A stretch of DNA of 51,627 bases from Oscillospiraceae bacterium (GTDB lineage Bacteria > Bacillota > Clostridia > Oscillospirales > Acutalibacteraceae): NCBI GenBank assembly GCA_015065975.1, contig SVPG01000014.1:1-51627 (forward strand), in the 5' to 3' direction. Positions within the stretch are counted from its first letter, which is position 1. Every line of letters begins with the position of its first letter. Positions 1-8,479 of this stretch are shown here, piece after piece. The notes under the pieces are model-generated. The model worked only from the letters and a program-made list of their open reading frames with translations. It was not told the origin of the DNA and did not search any database. Both the position numbers and the translations under genes were made by a program.

Positions 1-293
1 ATCCTCATTGCCTGCGACGGTTTTATCACGCTCGGACTGTGACTGGACGGGAGTACCATTATCCTTTTGAAGGTCATCGCCATGTTGGGGGCAACCCAAC
101 ACTTACGAAAAAAAATTAACTCGCTCACCAGTAGCTTTAATGCAATGGGTCATGGCGTATTTTCCGTTTTGGCTCGATTCAAAATTGATGTACCTGATGA
201 ATGGGTATTCAATTTTTGAGAAGCACTTGTATTGCTCTCAAGGGGTAGAGCATGGGAAACGGAAAATGTAAACATCATTACTAAAAAATTTTA
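1..293. other. Left-edge region without a supported gene
   Basis: No convincing gene is seen. A 45-codon frame at 82-219 has no ribosome site. An 11-base inverted repeat (ATTTTCCGTTT at 159-169 and its complement at 257-267) is present. The stretch beyond 270 is very A/T rich and includes the T-tract of the terminator that follows. Confidence 0.5.
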
Positions 294-329
294 AAAATAA
301 AAAAAGTCGCCTACCATTGTTGGTAAACG
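294..329 (-). terminator. Second tandem terminator behind ppdK
   Basis: On the minus strand a 9-bp stem (CGTTTACCA / TGGTAGGCG, two G-U pairs, loop ACAA) is followed by a long T-rich run. It lies beyond the first ppdK terminator and has the better T-tract of the two. Confidence 0.65.
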
Positions 330-351
330 GCTGATCGGAGGTATAAGAAAA

Positions 352-386
352 GCGGTCACATCACCTCAAAAAAGTGATGTGACCGC
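352..386 (-). terminator. First ppdK terminator
   Basis: A perfect 13-bp stem (GCGGTCACATCAC and its complement) with a 9-base loop is followed on the minus strand by TTTTCTT. It lies 37 bases beyond the ppdK stop codon. Confidence 0.85.
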
Positions 387-422
387 CAATTATTTAACTA
401 TGAATTTCGCCTTATATGCTGA

Positions 423-3050
423 TTAGTGCATTTGGCGAATGGCAGCCTGTGCAGCAGCAAGGCGTGCGATGGGAACACGGAACGGGGAGCAGGAAACGTA
501 GTCGAGGCCGATCTTGTGGCAGAACTCAACGGAGACAGGGTCGCCGCCGTGCTCGCCGCAGATGCCGCAATGGATGGAAGGACGAACCTTCTTACCCATC
601 TCAACTGCCATATCCATAAGTTTGCCAACGCCGGTCTGATCGAGCTTAGCAAACGGATCGTTCTCGTAGATCTTTGCATCGTAGTATGCGGTGAGGAACT
701 TACCAGCGTCGTCACGGCTGAAGCCGAAGGTCATCTGGGTAAGGTCGTTGGTGCCGAAGCAGAAGAACTCAGCCTCGGTAGCAACCTCATCAGCAGTAAG
801 GCAAGCACGCGGAATCTCCATCATGGTACCTACTTCGTACTTGAGGTCAGCGCCGGCAGCAGCGATCTCAGCATCAGCGGTAGCAACAACGATATTCTTA
901 ACGTACTTGAGCTCCTTGACCTCGCCGGTGAGCGGGATCATGATCTCGGGAACGATGTTCCAGTCGGGATGAGCCTTCTTGACGTTGATAGCAGCACGGA
1001 TGACAGCGGAGGTCTGCATCTTAGCAATTTCCGGATAGGTAACTGCAAGACGGCATCCGCGGTGACCCATCATCGGGTTGAACTCGTGGAGACCGGAAAT
1101 GATGTTCTTGATATCCTCAACGGTCTTGCCCTGAGCCTCAGCAAGAGCCTTGATGTCAGCCTCTTCGGTCGGAACGAACTCGTGGAGAGGAGGATCAAGG
1201 AAACGGATGCAGACAGGATTGCCCTCGAGAGCCTCATAGAGCTTCTCGAAGTCGCCCTGCTGATAGGGGAGGATCTTAGCGAGAGCAGCCTCACGTGCCT
1301 CAACTGTATCGGAGCAGATCATCTCGCGGAATGCAGCGATTCTCTCTGCCTCGAAGAACATATGCTCGGTACGGCAAAGGCCGATACCCTCAGCGCCAAG
1401 CTCACGAGCCTTCTTAGCGTCAGCAGGTGTGTCAGCGTTGGTGCGAACCTTAAGGGTTCTGAACTCGTCAGCCCACTCCATGATGCGGCCGAACTCGCCT
1501 GCGATTTCAGCGTCAACAGTGGGGATGATACCGTCATAGATGTTACCGGTAGAACCGTCGATGGAGATGAAGTCGCCCTCAACGAAGGTCTTGCCGCCGA
1601 GTGTGAACTTCTTGTTCTCCTCGTCCATGATGATATCGCCGCAGCCGGAAACACAGCAGGTACCCATACCACGAGCAACAACAGCTGCGTGAGAGGTCAT
1701 ACCGCCGCGAACGGTGAGGATACCCTGGGAAGCCTTCATACCGGTGATGTCCTCGGGAGAGGTCTCAAGACGAACAAGGATAACCTTCTCGCCGTTGTTG
1801 TTCCAGGTCTCTGCATCTTCAGCGGTGAAGACAACCTTACCGCAAGCAGCACCCGGGGAAGCACCGAGACCCTTGCCCATCGGAGTAGCAGCCTTGAGTG
1901 CCTTAGCATCGAACTGCGGATGGAGAAGAGTGTCGAGGTTACGGGGATCGATCATAGCAACAGCCTGCTTCTTGTCGATCATGCCCTCGTCAACGAGGTC
2001 GCAAGCGATCTTGAGAGCAGCCTTAGCGGTTCTCTTACCGTTACGGGTCTGGAGCATGTAGAGCTTACCTGCTTCGATGGTGAACTCCATGTCCTGCATA
2101 TCTCTGTAATGATCCTCAAGGATAGCGCAGACCTTGTTGAACTCTGCGAATGCCTCGGGGAACTTCTCAGCCATCTGAGCGATGGGCATCGGAGTACGAA
2201 CGCCGGCAACAACGTCCTCACCCTGAGCGTTTACAAGGAACTCGCCCATGAGACCGGGCTCGCCTGTTGCGGGGTCACGGGTGAAAGCAACACCGGTACC
2301 GCAATCGTCGCCCATGTTACCGAATGCCATAGCCTGAACGTTAACAGCAGTACCCCAGGAATACGGGATATCGTTGTCACGGCGATAGACGTTTGCACGG
2401 GGGTTGTCCCAGGAACGGAAAACAGCCTCGACAGCGCCCATGAGCTGCTCTTTCGGATCGGAGGGGAAATCGGAGCCGATCTTGCTCTTGTACTCAGCCT
2501 TGAACTGACCTGCGAGAACCTTGAGATCCTCAGCGGTGAGCTCGATATCCTGAGTTACGCCCTTAGCTTCCTTCATATCGTCGATGAGCTGCTCGAAATA
2601 CTTCTTACCGACTTCCATAACGACGTCGGAATACATCTGGATAAATCTTCTGTAGCAGTCCCAAGCCCAACGGGGGTTGCCGGACTTAGCGGACATAACC
2701 TCAACAACGTCCTCGTTGAGACCGAGGTTGAGGATGGTATCCATCATACCGGGCATGGATGCACGAGCACCGGAACGGACGGAAACGAGGAGGGGGTTCT
2801 CCTTGTCACCGAACTTCTTGCCGGTGATCTCTTCCATCTTTACGATGTACTCCATGATCTGTGCCTGGATCTCATCATTGATCTTTCTGCCATCCTCGTA
2901 ATACTGAGTGCAAGCCTCGGTAGTTACGGTGAAACCCTGCGGAACAGGAAGACCGATGTTGGTCATCTCAGCGAGGTTAGCACCCTTACCGCCGAGAAGT
3001 TCGCGCATGTTGGCATTACCTTCCTTGAAAAGGTAAACAAACTTGTTCAT
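423..3050 (-). CDS. ppdK: Pyruvate, phosphate dikinase
   Basis: This cytoplasmic enzyme interconverts pyruvate + ATP + Pi and phosphoenolpyruvate + AMP + PPi; in anaerobes it often runs in the glycolytic, PPi-using direction. The product is 875 residues, the usual family length. The N-terminal nucleotide-binding domain comes first, then the swivelling domain with the phospho-accepting His454 in GGMTSHAAVVARG; the preceding Thr452 is the site modified by regulatory kinases in other members. The C-terminal pyruvate/PEP barrel has the catalytic Cys831 in CGICGEHGGDP. The start is MNKFVYLFKEG because AAGGAGG precedes it at the right distance; an upstream in-frame ATG at 3116 has no ribosome site. 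It is monocistronic, closed by tandem terminators. Confidence 0.98.
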   Translation of the reverse strand: MNKFVYLFKEGNANMRELLGGKGANLAEMTNIGLPVPQGFTVTTEACTQYYEDGRKINDEIQAQIMEYIVKMEEITGKKFGDKENPLLVSVRSGARASMPGMMDTILNLGLNEDVVEVMSAKSGNPRWAWDCYRRFIQMYSDVVMEVGKKYFEQLIDDMKEAKGVTQDIELTAEDLKVLAGQFKAEYKSKIGSDFPSDPKEQLMGAVEAVFRSWDNPRANVYRRDNDIPYSWGTAVNVQAMAFGNMGDDCGTGVAFTRDPATGEPGLMGEFLVNAQGEDVVAGVRTPMPIAQMAEKFPEAFAEFNKVCAILEDHYRDMQDMEFTIEAGKLYMLQTRNGKRTAKAALKIACDLVDEGMIDKKQAVAMIDPRNLDTLLHPQFDAKALKAATPMGKGLGASPGAACGKVVFTAEDAETWNNNGEKVILVRLETSPEDITGMKASQGILTVRGGMTSHAAVVARGMGTCCVSGCGDIIMDEENKKFTLGGKTFVEGDFISIDGSTGNIYDGIIPTVDAEIAGEFGRIMEWADEFRTLKVRTNADTPADAKKARELGAEGIGLCRTEHMFFEAERIAAFREMICSDTVEAREAALAKILPYQQGDFEKLYEALEGNPVCIRFLDPPLHEFVPTEEADIKALAEAQGKTVEDIKNIISGLHEFNPMMGHRGCRLAVTYPEIAKMQTSAVIRAAINVKKAHPDWNIVPEIMIPLTGEVKELKYVKNIVVATADAEIAAAGADLKYEVGTMMEIPRACLTADEVATEAEFFCFGTNDLTQMTFGFSRDDAGKFLTAYYDAKIYENDPFAKLDQTGVGKLMDMAVEMGKKVRPSIHCGICGEHGGDPVSVEFCHKIGLDYVSCSPFRVPIARLAAAQAAIRQMH

Positions 3051-3205
3051 TGGAATTTCCTCCTTAAATTTATTGCAACAGTTATGATACCATATATAAT
3101 TTGAAAATTCCAGCATTTTCTTAAAAAAAACATAAATTTATGATATTACACATTTCGATTGCTCATATCGGTACATTAAAGCACCAAAATTAACATTCAC
3201 CGTCA

Positions 3206-3234
3206 TTGACAAACGCTCAAAAAAAATATAACAT
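3206..3234 (+). promoter_or_regulatory. Candidate sigma-A promoter for the exported-protein array
   Basis: TTGACA at 3206-3211, a 17-base spacer and TAACAT at 3229-3234 lie about 50 bases before the first gene of the array. The -35 is a consensus match, while the -10 is weak. Confidence 0.5.
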
Positions 3235-3281
3235 ATATGTTGATTATAGAATATTCAATCGAACGCAAGGAGAATGAAGCG

Positions 3282-4016
3282 ATGCTCGATTTTCTTCAGA
3301 ATCTTCAAAAAAACAAACCTCTCTATTACTCGCTGATCGGAGGGCTTATCCTGATAGTGGTCGTGCTGTCTGTCGTGATGACCTGCACATCGACCGAAAG
3401 CTGTCAGAAAAAGGACCCGCCCATCGTCGGCGAATGGCTTTTCCCCGCGGAACACGGAACATATGAGTTCACGGTCGACGGCGTCGTGACCGAAGGCTTC
3501 CTCGAGGACGACGGCTACAGCGACGTCAGCGGCAGCTACACCTTCGAGGAGGGAGTGCTGTCGATGTCGGTCGGCGGCAATGACCGCAGTCACGCCTGCG
3601 TCATCAACGGCGATGTCATGACCTGGACGATAGAGGGTCTCGAGGAGCCGTACGTGCTCTACAGAATTGCCGATACGGGAAGCATTATCGGCACGTGGGA
3701 GAGTCTCGACATGACAGGCGACGACAGCCGCACCTTCATCTTTGAGGAGGGTCAGCTGCTTCTCGACTACGACTCCTACGCATACACCGTCATGGACGGA
3801 AAGATCTATATTTATGATTACTATGACGAGTCGATAACCTTCAGCTACGACCTCCTCGGCGAGGATGAGCAGGTCGGTTTCGAGGAGGAAGGCGGCGAGG
3901 GTGTCATGATAGGCGAAGAGCCTTCGACCGACCTTGTCATGAACTGTACGATAAGTCAGTCCCTCATGCTGTGGGAGGACAGCGGCGAATACATGATTCT
4001 TCTCAGAATAGAGTAA
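3282..4016 (+). CDS. Membrane-anchored protein with two lipocalin-like beta-domains
   Basis: The protein has 244 residues and no assigned function. One transmembrane segment (about residues 15-36, ending in MTC) leaves the rest outside the cell. Two similar beta-rich repeats follow, each opening with the array's hydrophobic-G-x-W motif: IVGEW, then IIGTW. The start is MLDFLQNL, with AAGGAG nine bases upstream; the ATG 45 bases earlier has no ribosome site. It is the first of about eight related plus-strand genes. The repeats resemble DUF5640-like or lipocalin-like small-molecule-binding folds, but this is a resemblance only. Confidence 0.8.
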   Translation: MLDFLQNLQKNKPLYYSLIGGLILIVVVLSVVMTCTSTESCQKKDPPIVGEWLFPAEHGTYEFTVDGVVTEGFLEDDGYSDVSGSYTFEEGVLSMSVGGNDRSHACVINGDVMTWTIEGLEEPYVLYRIADTGSIIGTWESLDMTGDDSRTFIFEEGQLLLDYDSYAYTVMDGKIYIYDYYDESITFSYDLLGEDEQVGFEEEGGEGVMIGEEPSTDLVMNCTISQSLMLWEDSGEYMILLRIE

Positions 4017-4033
4017 AGAAAGGAAAGCAGATT

Positions 4034-4273
4034 ATGAACTGTCCGAAATGTGCTCAGCCGATGGCAGAGGGTGCGGTCGTCTGCCCGAGCTGCTTTGAAA
4101 AGACCGAACTTCCCGCGAAGGTGCAGGAAGTGTGCGAAAAGACCGCGCAGGAAACGACCGAACAGACTCCCGAAAAGAAAAAACGGGTCGTGTGGAAAGT
4201 GCTTGCGACAGCGGCGATCCTTCTTTTGATAGCGGCCGCTGCGGCTCTTTTCCTCAACGGGATTCTCGGCTGA
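4034..4273 (+). CDS. Small zinc-ribbon membrane protein
   Basis: The product has 79 residues. A cytoplasmic zinc ribbon has cysteines at 3, 6, 17 and 20, followed by a short charged Glu/Lys linker and a C-terminal transmembrane helix (about residues 55-77). Only a few residues follow the helix. Two larger proteins of this array (8480-9385, 9419-10315) have the same cysteine spacing and a helix but add an extracellular domain, so this may be a shortened paralogue. The start ATG has AAAGGA ten bases upstream and lies 17 bases after the preceding stop. The function is unknown. Confidence 0.75.
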   Translation: MNCPKCAQPMAEGAVVCPSCFEKTELPAKVQEVCEKTAQETTEQTPEKKKRVVWKVLATAAILLLIAAAAALFLNGILG

Positions 4274-4301
4274 TACAAGGAAAATCGGGAGGAATAATAT
4301 T

Positions 4302-4694
4302 ATGAAAAAGTTTACTGCAATAGTTCTTGCGGTCGTTATCGCCGCAGCAATGCTCATTCCCGTCGGCTGTGCGAAGAGCCCCGACGACCTCATCATCGGA
4401 AGCTGGAAATGCGTCGGTACAAACAGCGCCACCGGCTCGGTCATGACTCAGGTTTACAAGTTCGAGAAAAACGGTGACTGCCACATTTATTATACGCTCG
4501 ACAGCGGTGTGAGCGGAGTCAACAGCATGACCGTTGACTGCACATATCTTATCTATGATAATTACATCTATCTCTCGAAAGAGGGCGAGACCGAGGACAT
4601 CGTCTATAAGCTCAAGGTCACCGAGGACAAGCTTGTCCTCACAACAACGGGCTTTGCCGATATCCAGTCGATCGAGCTTGAGAGAATCGCCTGA
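4302..4694 (+). CDS. Lipoprotein with one lipocalin-like beta-domain
   Basis: The product has 130 residues. A type II signal peptide (MKKFTAIVLAVVIAAAML) ends in the lipobox IPVGC, so the mature protein would be lipid-anchored on the outer face of the membrane. The mature part opens with the array motif IIGSW and continues as alternating beta strands, ending at LERIA. GGGAGG precedes the start. No catalytic motif is visible. It belongs to the same family as the single-domain proteins at 6432-6815 and 44104-44463. Confidence 0.8.
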   Translation: MKKFTAIVLAVVIAAAMLIPVGCAKSPDDLIIGSWKCVGTNSATGSVMTQVYKFEKNGDCHIYYTLDSGVSGVNSMTVDCTYLIYDNYIYLSKEGETEDIVYKLKVTEDKLVLTTTGFADIQSIELERIA

Positions 4695-4793
4695 CGAAGG
4701 TATAATATCGGATTTCTGAGCTTCGGCTCACGATCACATAACCGCAGGGGGAACGTGTATCCTGCGGCACATATCTGAAAGGAATGGTAGAAA

Positions 4794-5753
4794 ATGAAAA
4801 AGTTCTGGGCAATTTTTCTTGCAGCAATTATGGTAGTTTCCATGTTCGCAGTCGTCGGCTGTGATGATTTCGGAAAAGACGACATCGTTGACGATGAGAT
4901 CGTCGAGGAAGATATCCCCGAGGCAGTCGGCAAGTGGGAGCTCTGTGAGAGCGAAGACGAAGCAACACTCTACCTCAAGATAGATGAGGACGGCGACGTT
5001 GCGGGCGAGTTTGTAACTCTTATGCAGGACGCTATCGGCGTTGACTGCGATTTCAGCTATGATTTTGAAGATGAGACCTTCGACATCGAGTATGAGGGCA
5101 TAACCATCTCCATCGACTGCTATGCCGACGGCGATTTCCTCATCATCGATCCCGAGAAGATCTCCGAGGGCTCCGATCCCATGATCCTTCGCAGAGTCGG
5201 TACAGACGGCGACCCCGTCGAGTATTACTACGACAATTTCGAGGACGACGATTGGGATTTTGACTACACCGGTATCGGCGGCGATGATGACGACGATGAT
5301 GATGACGATGACAACGGCGAAGTAATCGGTATTGACTATACCGCTCCCGACGGATTTGCATACAGCGACGATCAGAGCTCGGCAACATATGATCTCTATT
5401 GCCGCGAGGAGTATCTCGAGGGCGACAGCTCCGACAGCAGCAACATCAACACCATCGAGGGAACAAACACCTATGAGTTCAATCAGGACGAGGAGTATTT
5501 CGAGACCGCATATGAGAAGGCTCTCGGCGTTGATCTCACCATCGATGATTTCGACAGAACCGAGAGAGGCGGACTTGAGGCTCTTCGCGTTGAGTTCTCC
5601 TACACCTATAAGGGTGTCGATGTCCTTCAGGTCCAGTACCTCATCAAGTACGGCGAGAAGGTCAACATCTACACCTACACTCAGTTTGGCGATGCAGACT
5701 GGTTCGATGATTTCGAGGACAGCATCGCTGATATCGAGCCGATCTACGAATAA
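4794..5753 (+). CDS. Two-domain lipoprotein with acidic linker
   Basis: The product has 319 residues. The signal peptide ends in the lipobox AVVGC. Domain 1 begins with AVGKW and ends with the signature LRRVGTDGDPVEYY, which recurs almost identically in the protein at 8480-9385. A run of about eleven aspartates follows as a linker. Domain 2 (from about residue 183, TAPDGFAYSDD, to the end) is homologous to the whole mature part of the next gene. The ribosome site is GAAAGGA. The very acidic composition would suit calcium or cationic-ligand binding, but this is conjecture. The function is unknown. Confidence 0.8.
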   Translation: MKKFWAIFLAAIMVVSMFAVVGCDDFGKDDIVDDEIVEEDIPEAVGKWELCESEDEATLYLKIDEDGDVAGEFVTLMQDAIGVDCDFSYDFEDETFDIEYEGITISIDCYADGDFLIIDPEKISEGSDPMILRRVGTDGDPVEYYYDNFEDDDWDFDYTGIGGDDDDDDDDDDNGEVIGIDYTAPDGFAYSDDQSSATYDLYCREEYLEGDSSDSSNINTIEGTNTYEFNQDEEYFETAYEKALGVDLTIDDFDRTERGGLEALRVEFSYTYKGVDVLQVQYLIKYGEKVNIYTYTQFGDADWFDDFEDSIADIEPIYE

Positions 5754-5771
5754 CAAAAGGGGGAAAACAAA

Positions 5772-6392
5772 ATGAAAAAATTTATTGCAGTTCTTATCGC
5801 GGCACTTATCGCATTTTCCATGCTTAGTCTCGGCGGCTGTGAGTTCATCGACGAGCTTATGGAGCAGAATGACGCTGCCAACGGATACGACTACGGCTAC
5901 AACGCCGACGTCGATATGGACGAGCTCGAGGAAGAGGTCGCAAAGCAGAAGTTTGACGGTCTCAAGTATGACCTTCCCGACGGATTTGTTTACAGCGAAG
6001 AGGATTCCACCGAGGACGAGCAGACCTACTGGAGCGAAGACGAGTATGCTTTCATCTCCGTGTCATATGAGGAGTGCGACGATTTCGCGGCAGAAGGTGA
6101 TACAGGATATTTCGTCATGTACACCGAGAACGTCGTACAGCAGCTCTTTGAGGCCGAGGACGTCGATAACGTAGAGGTTCTCCAGTTTGAGAAGATCGAC
6201 ATAGAGGGCTTTGACGCAATGCATTACGAGGTCAGCTATGAGTACGAAGGCATCGCCATTTATCAGAACGTATACGAAGTTTATGCAGGTTACGACTATG
6301 TGACCTATCTCCTCACTCAGTATGAGACCGAGGATTACACAGATGCTTTTGAGGAGAGCATTGACGATATCGAGGCTATCTACAAAAAATAA
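5772..6392 (+). CDS. Lipoprotein, stand-alone copy of the preceding C-terminal domain
   Basis: The product has 206 residues. The lipobox is LGGC. The mature region from LPDGFVYSEED to the end FEESIDDIEAIYK aligns by eye with domain 2 of the preceding gene (TAPDGFAYSDD to FEDSIADIEPIYE), including the central EGFDAMHYEVSYEYEGI segment. This is a clear tandem duplication. It lies 18 bases after that gene, with AAAGGGGG as the ribosome site, so it is very likely co-transcribed. The domain resembles small sigma-factor-independent surface lipoproteins of Clostridia, but I cannot name a family. Confidence 0.8.
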   Translation: MKKFIAVLIAALIAFSMLSLGGCEFIDELMEQNDAANGYDYGYNADVDMDELEEEVAKQKFDGLKYDLPDGFVYSEEDSTEDEQTYWSEDEYAFISVSYEECDDFAAEGDTGYFVMYTENVVQQLFEAEDVDNVEVLQFEKIDIEGFDAMHYEVSYEYEGIAIYQNVYEVYAGYDYVTYLLTQYETEDYTDAFEESIDDIEAIYKK

Positions 6393-6431
6393 AAGCGTTT
6401 GACGAAAGACGCTGTGAAAGGAGAAAACATT

Positions 6432-6815
6432 ATGGAAAATCAGACTCAGAAGAAATCGGGAAACGGCGGACTTGTCGCGATTCTCGTGGTTCTGCTGGTG
6501 CTTTTTGCGGCAGCGGTAGGTTGCTATCTTTTCGGCGTTTTCGGAAATGAGCCGATACTGTCCTGTCCTTCGGCGGCTGTCGTCGAGGAGGAGACAATCG
6601 TCGGCAAATGGAAGGGCGAGGCAGGCGAAACGGTCGTCTTTAAGGAGGACGGCACCTGCACCATCGCGGGTACTGCATGGGATTATGAGTACGAGGACGG
6701 CGAGCTTACCGTTTCGAAATTCGGACTCGGTTATACCGTCAAGGCTGACCTCGACGGCGATTCCCTCAGCTTTACCATCTCCAAGATAAGATACGATCTC
6801 GAACGTGTCGACTGA
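6432..6815 (+). CDS. Membrane-anchored single beta-domain protein
   Basis: The product has 127 residues. A short polar N-terminus, one transmembrane helix (about residues 14-37) and one extracellular beta-domain follow in order. The domain opens with IVGKW and closes with IRYDLERVD. The ATG at 6432 has AAAGGAG upstream; an ATG 33 bases earlier lacks one. The next feature is a terminator, so this ends the first part of the array. The function is unknown. Confidence 0.75.
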   Translation: MENQTQKKSGNGGLVAILVVLLVLFAAAVGCYLFGVFGNEPILSCPSAAVVEEETIVGKWKGEAGETVVFKEDGTCTIAGTAWDYEYEDGELTVSKFGLGYTVKADLDGDSLSFTISKIRYDLERVD

Positions 6816-6829
6816 TATTAAAAATGCGC

Positions 6830-6866
6830 TCACCGCTGTCCTTTTCGGGCGGCGGTGATTTTTTTT
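6830..6866 (+). terminator. Terminator closing the first part of the array
   Basis: The stem TCACCGC / GCGGTGA is followed by eight T residues, 15 bases after the preceding stop codon. Confidence 0.85.
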
Positions 6867-6880
6867 GCGGAAATTTTCTG

Positions 6881-6946
6881 CAAGCTACTTGACAAAGCAA
6901 AGTAGCTTGCTTATAATAGTCTCAGCTACTTTGCAATGCAAGGTAG
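6881..6946 (+). promoter_or_regulatory. padR promoter with two palindromic operators
   Basis: A consensus sigma-A promoter (TTGACA 6889-6894, 17 bases, TATAAT 6912-6917) is wrapped in operators. A perfect 10-bp inverted repeat, CAAGCTACTT / AAGTAGCTTG (6881-6890 and 6900-6909), covers the -35. A second one, CTACTTTGCA / TGCAAGGTAG (6926-6946, one mismatch), lies just downstream of the start point. Both share the TACTTTGC-type half-site common for PadR repressors, so autorepression is likely. Confidence 0.8.
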
Positions 6947-6965
6947 TGCGAAGGGAGGTAACACC

Positions 6966-7298
6966 TTGGACGCATCGCAGCTTATGAAGGGTGTGCTTGA
7001 GGGTTGTGTGCTGGCGCTTATAGCGAAAGGGGAGACCTACGGCTACGAGATACTGACGCAGCTTTCGGAGCACGGCTTCGAAGGGCTCGGAGAGGGGACG
7101 CTCTATCCGATACTGACGAGGCTCGACAAAAACGGCTTTATCGCCTGCCGAAAGACAAAGTCACCCTACGGACCGATAAGGAAATATTACAGCATCACGC
7201 CCGAGGGCGAGGAGCATCTGGCGCTCTTTCGGGAAAGTTATGAAAAAATATCCGCCTGTGCTCAGTCCATACTTAAAGACAGTGAGGGAAAAGAGTAA
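6966..7298 (+). CDS. PadR-family transcriptional repressor
   Basis: The product is a 110-residue winged-helix DNA-binding protein. The core GETYGYEILTQL, LGEGTLYPILTRLDKNGFI and the basic wing with YYSITPEGEEHL are typical of the PadR family. The most likely start is TTG at 6966, with GGAGGT six bases upstream; an ATG at 6936 has none. Its stop overlaps the start of the next gene (TAATG), giving translational coupling. The perfect palindromes around its promoter argue for autoregulation. PadR proteins of this length usually control an adjacent membrane protein or transporter in response to a small ligand or membrane stress. Confidence 0.92.
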   Translation: MDASQLMKGVLEGCVLALIAKGETYGYEILTQLSEHGFEGLGEGTLYPILTRLDKNGFIACRKTKSPYGPIRKYYSITPEGEEHLALFRESYEKISACAQSILKDSEGKE

Positions 7299-8389
7299 TG
7301 AAATATCTTGAGATAAAGGGACGCATCGAGGGAGAATACGCCGAGTTTTTTGACAGAGCGGAGATTTATTCGCTCTCTCTCGGAATGGACAGCGAAACAC
7401 ACGATGAAATGATGATGGATCTTGCCGATACCGTTCTCACGGCGCAGAAGAAGGGAAGACCTCTGGGCGAGATAACGGGAAGCAGCGAGGAGGAGTTCTT
7501 CCGCTCCTATTTCAGCGGTTTTGACTGGCGCGACAGGGTAAAGGCGATGCTCAAAAACTTTTTCCCTGTTTTGTGCGTAATGCTTGTGCTCGAAATAATT
7601 GCAGTCATAATTGCCTCGCGTGCGAAAGACTTTGATTTTATGCTGATGACCTACAGAATAGACGCAGGCGGCTATCTGGTCGGAATTTTCGCGGGACTGT
7701 TTGTTGTCGGTGCGGTCGATGCCTTTGTTCGCAATGCGATAATAAAGGGGAAAAAGGTAAAATTCTGGGTTTATGCGCTCATAATGCTTGCGGTGATAGT
7801 CGCAACGGGTGTCGCGGCGGCACTTATAAAGCCGATATCCGTACCCGCACTTCCCGTAATGATTATCGAAGCGCTCCTCATTGCGGCATACATCGTAATG
7901 CGTGTTGTCGAAAAGAAAAAGAACAGCTCGGATACCATCGACCTTAAAAAGCTCGAAAGAGAGTTCAAAAGGGAAAACCGCGAAAAGACCACCGTTTTCG
8001 AGCTGTGCAGGCAGTACGAAAAGGAATGCGAGAAAAAGATTAAAAAGGGCAAGAAAACAAGAACACCGCAGGAGTTTACCGACGATATCGAAAGGCTCGG
8101 TATGATAGGACTTATCGGTGATATCATCGTCGGTACGTTTATGGTGGGAACCATTGTCGGAATGATAATACCGACAGCTATGGAAAGCAGCATCGGCGAT
8201 GCTCTCCTTATGGGACTTATCACTCTGGTGATAACTGTACCCTTTGTGCTTCTGTTTACATGGCCTTTCGTGCAGGCAAGCGCTATGCAGCGTTCGATAG
8301 CTAAAAAATGCAGAAAGCTCGGAGTCGATATCGTGGAGTACAAACGTATGCTGGAGGAGCAGGAGAAGACCGCCGCGCAGTGCGATTAG
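7298..8389 (+). CDS. PadR-partner membrane protein (DUF1700/DUF1129-like)
   Basis: The product has 363 residues. The N-terminal 70 residues are a soluble helical region of the type found beside PadR regulators (MKYLEIKGRIEGEY, with the repeated MMMDLAD segment). About four transmembrane helices follow between residues 85 and 210, then a basic cytoplasmic loop (EKKKNSSDTIDLKKLEREF) and two further helices near residues 270-330. The gene overlaps padR by one base. By family analogy it may be a membrane-stress or antimicrobial-response component, but no catalytic motif is seen. Confidence 0.8.
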   Translation: MKYLEIKGRIEGEYAEFFDRAEIYSLSLGMDSETHDEMMMDLADTVLTAQKKGRPLGEITGSSEEEFFRSYFSGFDWRDRVKAMLKNFFPVLCVMLVLEIIAVIIASRAKDFDFMLMTYRIDAGGYLVGIFAGLFVVGAVDAFVRNAIIKGKKVKFWVYALIMLAVIVATGVAAALIKPISVPALPVMIIEALLIAAYIVMRVVEKKKNSSDTIDLKKLEREFKRENREKTTVFELCRQYEKECEKKIKKGKKTRTPQEFTDDIERLGMIGLIGDIIVGTFMVGTIVGMIIPTAMESSIGDALLMGLITLVITVPFVLLFTWPFVQASAMQRSIAKKCRKLGVDIVEYKRMLEEQEKTAAQCD

Positions 8390-8416
8390 GTATTGCAAAA
8401 GAGAAAAAAATATGCG

Positions 8417-8460
8417 ATAATGTGGAAAAGTAGTTTACGCTTTTCCACATTATGTTTTTT
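8417..8460 (+). terminator. Terminator of the padR operon
   Basis: A perfect 14-bp stem (ATAATGTGGAAAAG and its complement) with a 9-base loop is followed by G and a T-run. It lies 27 bases after the stop codon. Confidence 0.85.
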
Positions 8461-8479
8461 TAGAAAGGAATGGAGAACT

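Noticed and set aside
82-219. Forty-five-codon frame at the left edge
   Set aside because: No ribosome site, AT-rich, and no recognisable sequence.
426-3104. Long open frame on the strand opposite ppdK
   Set aside because: It is the antisense shadow of a highly biased coding region; the ppdK frame has all family motifs and a proper start.
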